Below, piece by piece: positions 27,118 through 35,037 of a DNA stretch of 64,000 nt. Within the stretch, counting starts at the first letter, position 1; each line of letters opens with the position of its first letter. The translations under genes were made by a program, and so were the position numbers. The stretch is from assembly GCF_036555685.1 (NCBI RefSeq), contig NZ_DATBKY010000172.1:12635-76634 (forward strand), given 5' to 3'. Below the pieces are notes generated by a model. That model had not been told where the DNA came from and made no database searches. It saw nothing but the letters and a program-made list of their open reading frames with translations. The stretch is from Actinophytocola sp036555685 (GTDB lineage: Bacteria; Actinomycetota; Actinomycetes; Mycobacteriales; Pseudonocardiaceae).

Positions 27118-30100
27118 TGCGCCGCCTCCGGGTCCAGGTCCGCCAGGCCGGCGAGCAGGCCGGCGACCGCCACGTCGTCGAGGCCCGCGTCCGGGAAGTC
27201 GGCCGCGGAGTACACGGTCTCGGCCGTCGCGCAGTGCGCCACGAGCCGGACCAGGTGGTCTCGCACCTGCTCGGCCAGGCCGTCGGCGCCGGTGACGATC
27301 AGGCGGGGACCCGCCAGCGTCACGAGCGTCCGGGGCCCCGCGTCGCCGATCGCGGTCACCTCGGCGGCGTCCGGCACGGGCAGGACCCGCACGCCAGGCA
27401 CGGCCGGGTCGTCGTCCTCGGCTGCCCGGAACGCCTCCTTTACCGCGCGGATCAGCTCGGCGTCACCGCGCACCCGGCCGACCCGCAGCAGCCCAGGCTC
27501 GGCGCGGCCGTCCGCGGAAGGCTCGGCGCGCCGCGTGTCGGCGACCGCGACGGCCGGCTCGCCCGTCGCCGCGATGGTCGCGGCGATGACGAGGTCGGTG
27601 GTCGTGGTGGCGTACGCCTCGTGGGCCGGGCCGGCCAGCGCGGCCACCGTCTCCGGCGGCACGAGCACGCCGAGCCCGGCCGTCTCGTGTGGACCGTCCG
27701 GGCAGAGCCCACGCACGAGCCGGCCCAGCGTCCAGTCGTCTACATGGGACGGATCGGCGGTCAGCCGGCGGCCGTCGACGGTGACGCCGGGTACCGTCGG
27801 CGTCTCGGCCGCGGGAGCCGGCAGGCGGATCACGGTCGGGCCGGCGATGCCGAGGGGCGCCGACCGCTCGACCGGTTCCGCCGCGTCGAGCGCCTGGGCG
27901 AGCGCGCGGATCGTACGCAGGTCGAGGATCTGCCGGACGGTCAGCTCGAGCCCGTGCCGGCGGGCCTCGGCGACCGCGTGGATGGCGAGGATCGAGTCGC
28001 CGCCGATGTCGAAGAAGTCGTCGGTGACGCCGAAGTCGCCCGCCGGGAGCAGCCACTCCCAGCCTTCCAGCAGGGTCTCCTCGGTCGGCGTGGCGGGATC
28101 CTCCGGTGCCTCCCGGGCAATCGGTGCGGCCGCCGGGTCGTCGCTGACCTCGGCCACCTCGCCGGTCCGACCACAGAGGACCAGCGTGCCGTCGGGCCGG
28201 AGGCGTGCCAGGTCCCCGGTCCGGAAGCGGCGCGCACCGCCCGCGTCCGGCACGAACGCGGCGGCCGTCGCGCCGGGTGCGGCGGGATACCCGCGGGTGA
28301 CGCGCGGCCCGCCGACGTGCAGCTCGCCCCGGCAGCCCGACGGCACCGGACGGCCCCACCGGTCCAGCACGGACAGCCGAACCCCGGGCAGCGGCCGGAG
28401 GGGCTCGTCGAGCCGGCCGGCGGCAACGGGCCCCGCGGGGTCGTACAGGGTGACCGCGTCCCAGCCCGCGTCCCGCAGCCGGGACCGCAAGACGGGTTCG
28501 ACCTGCTCGCCCGCCAGGACGGCGGCCCGGCGGGGCCGCAACGCCGCGGCGTCGCCGACCGCGAGCATGGCCGCGAGGTGCGACGGCGTCGTGGTCAGGA
28601 AGTCGACCGGATGCGCCGCGAGGAACGAGCCGAGCTCCTGCGGATCGAGCGCGGTCGCCTCGTCGACGACGTGCAGCGCGCCGCCCCCGGCCAGCGCGCA
28701 GAGCACCGGCGTCAGCGACGAGTCGACGGTCGGCGGCTGCACCAGCAGGTGGCTCGCCCCGGCCGGCAGCTCGGCGAGCAGGCCACGCACCATCGACACG
28801 AGGTTGCGATGCGTGAACAGCACGCCGTCGTCGAGCATCAGGCACGCGCCGTTGTCCGGCCGCGCCACCGGGCCGGGCGGGCCCGGATCCGGCACCGCCG
28901 CCACGTCGATCGGCAGCACCTGCACCGAGGCGGGCAAGGCGACGTCGGCGAACGGGAGCGCCAGCGCCAGCCGGGCACCGCACCGCGCGGCGACGGCGGA
29001 CAACTCCGCCGCGGTCTCCCCCGGATCGACCGGCACGCACACCCCACCCGCCTTCAGCACCCCGAGCAGTGCCACCGCGTACTCGGCGGACCGCGTCAGC
29101 GCGACCAGGACCGGGGTTTCCGGACCGGCGCCGTGCGAGCGCAGGCCGTGCGCGACCCGGTTCGCCGCGGCGTCGAGGCCGGCGAAGGAAAGCGACCCGC
29201 CCACCCACACGACCGCCGGTGCGTCGGGCGTGGCCGCCGCCCGCTGCGAGACCAGCTCGTGCAGCAGCGTGTCCTCGACAACGGGCGCGGGCACGGCAGG
29301 CTCGTCCCACAACGCGTCGAACGTCCATACGGGACGATCCGGCGCGGCGAGGCCGGCGCGCAGCAGGCGCGGGAACACCTCGCACACCAGAGCGGCCGCG
29401 GCGGGGTCGACCACGTCCGGCCGGTACCGCACGCTCCCGGTGTAGGGCGTGGGCTCGGACTCCAGATCCAGCCACAGGTCGTGGGTGACGGTGCCCGTGT
29501 CGATCAGCGAGGCGTCGACCGCCCGCGGCATGCGGCCCGCCGGCAACCGCGGCGGCGCCGGTGGCTTCAGGTTGATCGCGGCCTGCGCCAGCGGCGTCAC
29601 ACCCGCCGCCCGCTCGGGCGCCACCGCCGCCACGATCTGGTCGAACGCGACCGAGCCGTGGTCGTGCGCCTCGCCGACCACCCGCCGCGCCGCCCGCACG
29701 AGCTCGCGGAACGTCGGCCCGCCGGAGAGGTCGAGCCGCAGCACCACCTGGTCGACGAACATGCCGATGACGTCGCGCAGCTCCGGCAGCGGCCGCCCGG
29801 CGACCGGGCTCGCGACCGCGACGTCCGCGCCGCCGAAGACCCGGCCGAGCGTGGCCGCGTACGCCGCGAGCATGCCCATGAACGCGGTGGCCCGCTCCGC
29901 CCGGACGAACTCGTCGAGGGCCGCCGCGGTGGCGGGCTCGATGGCGAAGTCCAGCCGGCGGCCGCGCTGCGACACCCGCTCGGGCCGCGGCCTGCCGTGC
30001 GTGAGATCCACTGTGGACAGGTCGGCCAGCTGCCCCCGCCAGTAGTCCAGGTCCTGCCGCGCGACCGGCTCGGCGGATCGCTCTTCCTGCCAGGCCGTGA

Positions 30101-30629
30101 AGTCGGCGTACTGCACCGGCAGCTCCGCCCAGTCCGGCGCCTGGCCGGAGAGCCGCCGCTCGTAGGCCACGGTGAGGTCGCGGATGAAGATCTCGGCGGA
30201 GATGGCGTCCGCGATCGCGTGGTGCAGCACCACGACCAGGCCGTCGGTGTCCGCGCCGAGCCGGACGTGCGTCATGCGCCACAGCGGGGCGCGGCCGAGG
30301 TCGAACACCTCCGTGCCGACCCGCGCGCACAGCTCGAGGTAGGCGGACTCGGAGTCGTCGCTCAGGTCGGCGAACCCCACGGTCACGGCCTCCGGCACCG
30401 CCTCGACGACCTGCCACAAGCTGTTGTCCCGCACCGTGAACCGGGTGCGCAGCGACTCGTGCCTGCCGACCACGTCCGCCACCGCCGCCCGCAGCACCGC
30501 GGGGTCGAACCGGCCGGCGTAGCGGCGTTCGAAGCTGATGTTGTGCACCGGCTCGTCCGGCACCAGCTGCTCGACGAACCAGAGCTGCTGCTGGGCCCGC
30601 GACGCCCGGACGGTCAGGACATCGCTCAC
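27114..30629 (-). CDS. NRPS-B: C-A*-T-E* module with broken A and truncated E domains
   Basis: 1171 residues. C (about 1-430) has VVLHHAIADAISAE, where the motif Gly is Ala. A* (about 455-840) starts like a normal A domain, but the A3 loop is deleted: GACLMLDDGVLFTHRNLVSM reads straight into the later THxN. A5 and the A10 Lys are not recognisable, so self-loading is not expected. T (about 855-925) has DFFDIGGDSILAIHA; the GGDS form is typical of carriers before an epimerization domain. E* (about 950-1170) keeps only the second half, ending VYSAADFPDAGLDD like E-domain tails, and lacks HHxxxDG. GTG at 30629 overlaps the MbtH stop (GTGA). The carrier must be loaded in trans or serve as a relay. 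Confidence 0.9.
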   Translation of the reverse strand: MSDVLTVRASRAQQQLWFVEQLVPDEPVHNISFERRYAGRFDPAVLRAAVADVVGRHESLRTRFTVRDNSLWQVVEAVPEAVTVGFADLSDDSESAYLELCARVGTEVFDLGRAPLWRMTHVRLGADTDGLVVVLHHAIADAISAEIFIRDLTVAYERRLSGQAPDWAELPVQYADFTAWQEERSAEPVARQDLDYWRGQLADLSTVDLTHGRPRPERVSQRGRRLDFAIEPATAAALDEFVRAERATAFMGMLAAYAATLGRVFGGADVAVASPVAGRPLPELRDVIGMFVDQVVLRLDLSGGPTFRELVRAARRVVGEAHDHGSVAFDQIVAAVAPERAAGVTPLAQAAINLKPPAPPRLPAGRMPRAVDASLIDTGTVTHDLWLDLESEPTPYTGSVRYRPDVVDPAAAALVCEVFPRLLRAGLAAPDRPVWTFDALWDEPAVPAPVVEDTLLHELVSQRAAATPDAPAVVWVGGSLSFAGLDAAANRVAHGLRSHGAGPETPVLVALTRSAEYAVALLGVLKAGGVCVPVDPGETAAELSAVAARCGARLALALPFADVALPASVQVLPIDVAAVPDPGPPGPVARPDNGACLMLDDGVLFTHRNLVSMVRGLLAELPAGASHLLVQPPTVDSSLTPVLCALAGGGALHVVDEATALDPQELGSFLAAHPVDFLTTTPSHLAAMLAVGDAAALRPRRAAVLAGEQVEPVLRSRLRDAGWDAVTLYDPAGPVAAGRLDEPLRPLPGVRLSVLDRWGRPVPSGCRGELHVGGPRVTRGYPAAPGATAAAFVPDAGGARRFRTGDLARLRPDGTLVLCGRTGEVAEVSDDPAAAPIAREAPEDPATPTEETLLEGWEWLLPAGDFGVTDDFFDIGGDSILAIHAVAEARRHGLELTVRQILDLRTIRALAQALDAAEPVERSAPLGIAGPTVIRLPAPAAETPTVPGVTVDGRRLTADPSHVDDWTLGRLVRGLCPDGPHETAGLGVLVPPETVAALAGPAHEAYATTTTDLVIAATIAATGEPAVAVADTRRAEPSADGRAEPGLLRVGRVRGDAELIRAVKEAFRAAEDDDPAVPGVRVLPVPDAAEVTAIGDAGPRTLVTLAGPRLIVTGADGLAEQVRDHLVRLVAHCATAETVYSAADFPDAGLDDVAVAGLLAGLADLDPEAAQ

Positions 30630-30856
30630 CGCGACCCGGCCTCCGGTTCCATCGCGCGGCGCAAGCTCTTCGGGCGCATGTCCGTCCAGACCTGGTCGAT
30701 GTGGGCGAGGCACTCGTCGCGGCCGCCGGTGAACCCGGTCGGCCGCCAGCCGGCGGGCGGGTCCTGGTCCGCCGCCCAGACCGAGTACTGCTCCTCGTCG
30801 TTCACCACGACCTGGAAGGTCTCCATTGCTGCTCCCGCTGCTCCGGTCATGATCAT
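30626..30856 (-). CDS. MbtH-like NRPS accessory protein
   Basis: 76 residues. Conserved core: FQVVVNDEEQYSVWA, PPAGWRPTGFTG, ECLAHIDQVWTDMRPKSL. MbtH-like proteins bind A domains and help them fold and adenylate. The N-terminus MIMTGAAGAAMETF lacks the usual NPFDD start. ATG at 30856 overlaps the NRPS-A stop as ATGA and has AGGAG 4 nt upstream; an internal ATG at 30826 (METFQ) also has a GGGAG site. Likely partner of A in NRPS-A, A2 in NRPS-C or the trans A enzyme. Confidence 0.95.
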   Translation of the reverse strand: MIMTGAAGAAMETFQVVVNDEEQYSVWAADQDPPAGWRPTGFTGGRDECLAHIDQVWTDMRPKSLRRAMEPEAGSR

Positions 30857-33800
30857 GTTCTCCTGGCCCGGCCGGCCGTCCGGCGCCGGCCGCGGCGGGC
30901 CGCACCACGCTCGGCGGCACCCGACACCACGGCGCGGTCGGCCTGGCCGTCGAGGAACGCGGCCAGCGCGCGCACGGTCGGGTAGCTGAACAGGTCGACC
31001 ACCCGTGGCTCGCCGGGCAGCAGCTTCGCCAGGGACACCAGGTCCATGGACGTGCCGCCGAGGTCGAAGAAGTTCTGGGTCACGCCGACGGACTCCCGCC
31101 GCAGCACCGCGCACCACGCGGCGGCCACGACCCGCTCGGTCGGCCCGCCGGGCGGCTCGGCCGGCTCGGCGCGGACCGGCTCGGTACTCGGCACCGGCTC
31201 CGCGGTCAGGCCCGCCCGCAGCGTGCCGAGCTGCGGGATCGCGAACGAGCCGACCGGGGCGAGCGGGTCGGCCAGCGCGGCGTCGAGCAGGTGGACGAGC
31301 GCGGCCAGCATCGTCTCGATCCGTTGCGCGGCAAATAGATCCGGGTTGTAGACGAGCTCGAAGCGCATCCGCCCGTCGCGTTCGACCAGGTAGGTGGTGA
31401 GGTCGAACGGCGAGCCCGGCACGCCGGGCGGCAGCGGCTCGACCCGGATGCCCGGCAGCTCCAGCGGCGCCTGGGCGAAGTTGTAGACGTTGAACAGCAC
31501 CTGGACGAGCGCGCCGCGGGACGGGTCGCGCGGCAGGGTCAACGCGTCCACGATCTGCTCGAGGGGTGCGTCCGGGTGCGCCAGCGCGTCGAACAGCTCG
31601 TCGCGGCAACCGGTGACCAGCTCGACGAAGGTGCTGTCGCCGGTGCGGCCCAGCCGCAGCGGCACGATGTCGACGAAGAAGCCGATCAGGTCGGCGAACG
31701 CGGCGTGCCGGCGGTCCGCGACCGGCGAGCCGATGACCACCTCGTCCCGGCCGGCCACGCGGCGGAGCAACTCGCCGTACGCGGCGAGCACCACGGTCGA
31801 CGGGGTCGCGCCCAGCTCCGCGGCGAGCGCCCGGATCGCCGCGTCGGTGGCCGGGCGCAGGTCGGCGGCCGCGAACTCGCCCGCGTAGCTCTGCTCGGCC
31901 GGGCGCGGGTGGTCGCGCGGCAGGTCGAGCACGGTCGGCGCGCCGCCGAGGTGCCCGGTCCACCACGCCAGGTCGTCCTTGCCACGCCGGCCGGACCGCT
32001 CCTCGCGCCAGGCGACGTAGTCGGCGAACGCGGCGGGCAGTGGCGGCCGCACCGTGCCGGCGTACGCGGCGGCCAGCTCCTGGTAGAGGATCCGCTCGGA
32101 CCAGCCGTCGAACACCGCGTGGTTCGCCGTGATCGCCAGGACGTGCTCCGTCGCGCCGAGCCGCAGCAACCGCGCCCGCAGCAGCCCGCCCGCGGCGAGG
32201 TCGAACCGCGTACCGGCCTCGGCGTGCAGCCGGTCGCGCACCACCCGCTCGCGCTCGTCGGCGGGCAGGGAGCTGAGGTCCTCGACCGGCAGCGGCACCT
32301 CGGCGACCGGGCCGAGAACCGCGTACGGGTGGCCGCCCTCGTGCGGCACCCGCCAGCGCAGCACGTCGTGCCGCGCCACCACCTCGACGAGCGCGCGGCG
32401 CAATGCGTCGAGGTCGAGGTGCCCGTGCAGCCGCTGCGCGAGCGCGATGTTGTACGCGGCGGCGTCCGGGGCGAGCTGGTCGAGGAACCACAGCCGGCGC
32501 TGGGCCGCGGACAACGCCGGCGGGTTCCCGGTCGGCAGGTCTGTACCGTCCACATCGGACAGCTCGGCGGCGGCCGCGACCCGCTTGGCGAGCCCGCCGA
32601 GCGTGCGGGCGGCGAACACGTCCTCGACCGCGACGTCGCGGCGCAGCTGCTGGCGCAGCGCGGCGACCAGGCGCATGGCCGCGAGCGAGTGCCCGCCGCC
32701 GGCGAAGAAGTCGTCCTCGGCGGACACGGCCGGCACGCCGAGCACGTCGCACCAGATGACGACGACCTCCGCGGGCACGCCCGGCACGTCCGCGACTCCG
32801 GCGGGCAGCTCCGCCGTCAGGCCGGCCACCAGCGCGGCCACGTCCACCTTGTCCGACGGGGTCAGCGGCAGCTCGGCGAGCCGGCGGAAGCGGGTCGGCA
32901 CCATGACGGCCGGCAGCCGGGCGGTGAGGTAGTCGCGCAGCTCGGCGTCGTCCGGCGCGTTCGCCGGCGTGACGAACGCGGCCAGGCTCACCTCGGTCCG
33001 GCCGGGCACGGCGGCCACCACCGCGTGCCCGACGTCCGGGTGCGCCCGTACGGCCGCCTCGACCTCGGCCAGCTCCACCCGCTGGCCACGCACCTTGACC
33101 TGGCGGTCGGTGCGGCCGTGGAACCGCAGCTGCCCGTCGGCGCCCCAGCTGACCAGGTCGCCGGAGCGGTAGAGGCGCTCGCCGGGCACCGCGCCGAACG
33201 GGTCGGGCACGAAGCGGTCGGCGGTGAGGCCGGGCGCACCGAGGTAGCCCCGGCTGACACCGGGCCCGCCGATCAGCAGCTCGCCCGGGACCTCCGGCGG
33301 CACCAGGCGGAGGTCCTCGTCGACCACGTACAGGCGGTGGTTGAGCATCGGGCGGCCGATCGGGATCGGCGTGTGCCACTCGCCGGACACGACGAACCCG
33401 GCGACCGCGACGGTGGTCTCGGTCGGGCCGTAGCCGTTCATCAGCCGCCGTCCGTTCGCGGTCCAGCGGGCCACCTGCTCGGGGCCGGGCGCCTCGGCCC
33501 CGGTCACGACCGCGCGCACGAGCGGCAGGTCGGCCGGGTCGAGGAGCGGGAGCAGCGCGGGCGCCACCTCGGCCCAGGTCACCTCGTGGGCGACCAGGAA
33601 GCGGCGCAACCGGTCCGGGTCCGCCCGGTCGGCCTCGGCGGCGAGCTGCACGGACGCGCCGACCATGAGCGCCACCAGCAGCTCCAGCACCGACACGTCG
33701 AAGGCGATCGACGTGATCGCGAGCGCCCGCGCGCCGTGCTCCATCCGGCCACGCTCGCGGATGCCGGTCATGAACGCCGCCACGTTGGCGTGGCTGACGA

Positions 33801-34335
33801 CGACGCCCTTGGGCCGGCCGGTCGAGCCGGACGTGTAGATGACGTAGGCCGCGTTCGCCGGCACGGCCGGGCAGGTGAAGTCGTCCCGCCCCGCATCCGG
33901 AAGGTCGACCATGGACACGTCGGTACCGGCGAACACGGAGCGGCCGGCGGCGTCGGCGACCACGCACGTCACGCCCGCGTCCCGCGCGGTGTCGGTCAGC
34001 CGCAACGCCGGCAGATCGGGGTCGAGGGGAACGTAGGCGCCGCCGGACAGCAGCACGCCGACGAGTGCCACGAGCAGTCCGGGATGCCGCCCGACGCAGA
34101 TGCCGACCCGGTCCTCGGGCCGGATGCCGGCCGCGTGCAGCGTCGCGGCGAGCCGGCGGGCGGCGGCCAGCAGCTCCGCGTAGGTGAGCTCGGTGTCCCA
34201 CTGGCGCACGGCGACGGCGTCCGGCTGCGCCGTGGCGGTCGCGGCGATCAGCTCGCCCACGGTGCCGTCCGGGATGCCCGGCCGGTCGGCGACCATCCAC
34301 TCCGGAGGTACCGCGGACAACGGGGCCGCGCTCAT
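30853..34335 (-). CDS. NRPS-A: A-T-C-T nonribosomal peptide synthetase
   Basis: 1160 residues. A (about 25-500) has YVIYTSGSTGRPKGVVVSH, NGYGPTETTVAV, LYRSGDLVSW and a slightly unusual A10, LPLTPSDKVDVAAL (Lys kept). T1 (about 515-590) has FFAGGGHSLAAM. C (about 605-1030) has TANHAVFDGW, where the first His is Asn but the catalytic second His is kept. T2 (about 1065-1130) has NFFDLGGTSMDLVSL. The absence of a starter C suggests this protein begins the chain; T2 has no cis A domain. The hand-read pocket D-V-L-E-V-G-G-V-A-K is close to that of A2 in NRPS-C. The start ATG overlaps the leader ORF stop by 4 nt. Confidence 0.93.
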   Translation of the reverse strand: MSAAPLSAVPPEWMVADRPGIPDGTVGELIAATATAQPDAVAVRQWDTELTYAELLAAARRLAATLHAAGIRPEDRVGICVGRHPGLLVALVGVLLSGGAYVPLDPDLPALRLTDTARDAGVTCVVADAAGRSVFAGTDVSMVDLPDAGRDDFTCPAVPANAAYVIYTSGSTGRPKGVVVSHANVAAFMTGIRERGRMEHGARALAITSIAFDVSVLELLVALMVGASVQLAAEADRADPDRLRRFLVAHEVTWAEVAPALLPLLDPADLPLVRAVVTGAEAPGPEQVARWTANGRRLMNGYGPTETTVAVAGFVVSGEWHTPIPIGRPMLNHRLYVVDEDLRLVPPEVPGELLIGGPGVSRGYLGAPGLTADRFVPDPFGAVPGERLYRSGDLVSWGADGQLRFHGRTDRQVKVRGQRVELAEVEAAVRAHPDVGHAVVAAVPGRTEVSLAAFVTPANAPDDAELRDYLTARLPAVMVPTRFRRLAELPLTPSDKVDVAALVAGLTAELPAGVADVPGVPAEVVVIWCDVLGVPAVSAEDDFFAGGGHSLAAMRLVAALRQQLRRDVAVEDVFAARTLGGLAKRVAAAAELSDVDGTDLPTGNPPALSAAQRRLWFLDQLAPDAAAYNIALAQRLHGHLDLDALRRALVEVVARHDVLRWRVPHEGGHPYAVLGPVAEVPLPVEDLSSLPADERERVVRDRLHAEAGTRFDLAAGGLLRARLLRLGATEHVLAITANHAVFDGWSERILYQELAAAYAGTVRPPLPAAFADYVAWREERSGRRGKDDLAWWTGHLGGAPTVLDLPRDHPRPAEQSYAGEFAAADLRPATDAAIRALAAELGATPSTVVLAAYGELLRRVAGRDEVVIGSPVADRRHAAFADLIGFFVDIVPLRLGRTGDSTFVELVTGCRDELFDALAHPDAPLEQIVDALTLPRDPSRGALVQVLFNVYNFAQAPLELPGIRVEPLPPGVPGSPFDLTTYLVERDGRMRFELVYNPDLFAAQRIETMLAALVHLLDAALADPLAPVGSFAIPQLGTLRAGLTAEPVPSTEPVRAEPAEPPGGPTERVVAAAWCAVLRRESVGVTQNFFDLGGTSMDLVSLAKLLPGEPRVVDLFSYPTVRALAAFLDGQADRAVVSGAAERGAARRGRRRTAGRARRT

Positions 34336-34439
34336 CGGGCCGGCTCCGCCGGGACGGCGGTGGTGCGCGGCAGGGCGCGCGCTCGCCGTTGGCTGCGGGC
34401 CCGGCTGGCTAAGTTGCCGGCCGACTCGTCGCCCGTCAT
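34332..34439 (-). CDS. 35-residue leader ORF with a TTA codon, coupled to NRPS-A
   Basis: A short frame starting MTGDESAGNLASRARS and ending VPAEPAR, rich in Arg and Ala, with no known motif. The ATG at 34439 has a strong GGAGG 7 nt upstream, the best ribosome site near the head of the operon. Its TGA overlaps the NRPS-A ATG as ATGA. Codon 10 is TTA, the rarest leucine codon in GC-rich actinomycetes; in Streptomyces TTA makes translation depend on the bldA tRNA. Inferred role: a translational gate through which ribosomes reach NRPS-A. It could also be a chance small frame. Confidence 0.6.
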   Translation of the reverse strand: MTGDESAGNLASRARSQRRARALPRTTAVPAEPAR

Positions 34440-34539
34440 CGCGCGACCTCCGCCGGGTCGCCCGGGCGCGGCGACGTGTCTCGCCGAACCTGCCATGAAG
34501 TTCCGGGTAGCCCGGTCGTACGCTCCGGCAGCTCGGCTA

Positions 34540-34552
34540 ATGACAGCGTCAT
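34540..34552. promoter_or_regulatory. Palindrome ATGAC-AGC-GTCAT upstream of the NRPS operon
   Basis: A perfect 5-bp-arm palindrome about 100 nt upstream of the leader ORF start, in the gap between the NRPS operon and the divergent molybdoenzyme gene. Possible operator for a dimeric regulator. Confidence 0.4.
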
Positions 34553-34681
34553 CATCCCCTTGGATTGCTCGGCCGTACGCACGGAAAAGCGGCCCGTGCG
34601 CGCTCGGGCAACCCTGGCTTGTTATGGCTCGTTAATGTCCAACCGAGTCGGACTCTAACCGTTTGCAACGCCGCGAGACAA

Positions 34682-34728
34682 GCGATCCGCGCGGGTGTCA
34701 TATCCGCCGGAAGATCGGCGATCCGCGC
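34682..34728. repeat. Two direct repeats of GCGATCCGCGC in the operon's upstream region
   Basis: Copies at 34682-34692 and 34718-34728, 36 bp apart centre to centre. This is not an exact multiple of a helical turn (about 3.4 turns). A TGGTT/AACCA inverted pair lies at 34801-34817. The whole gap 34440-35037 (about 600 nt) is less GC-rich than the genes and holds no other gene. It probably carries the promoters of the NRPS operon and of the divergent oxidoreductase; I could not pick a convincing -35/-10 pair. Confidence 0.45.
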
Positions 34729-35037
34729 CATTCTGTGCGCCGATCAGCCGGTCCCGTCTACTCCGGTCGGCGGTACCTCGGCGGTAGCCGTAACCCGGAA
34801 TGGTTGCGAAGTAACCAAATGCGTGACTCGGGGTGATCGCAGGCGCCACTTCGGACTCCGGTCACCGGTCCCGGGGCGCGGGCGTCGACCGCTCGGGTGG
34901 TGGTCCGGCAATCGAGCGCGGGCGCCCTTTTCGCCGACGCGAAATAAGCGTTTGCCGGATTTATGTCGTTTTGCACGTGGCACCGCCGAGCCGGTGCCGC
35001 CTTTCCCGCTCGGCCGGCGGCGCTTACCGTCGGCACC

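Noticed and set aside
25039..29445. A 1468-codon open frame antisense to the dehydrogenase-like gene and NRPS-B
   Set aside because: Arg/Gly/Ala/Pro/Ser-rich translation without motifs. It is the usual antisense shadow of GC-rich genes with biased third positions.
32105..32127. NHAVFDG in NRPS-A taken as an inactive C domain
   Set aside because: The second His and the Asp-Gly are kept. The first His is tolerant of change in some active C domains, so inactivity is not supported.
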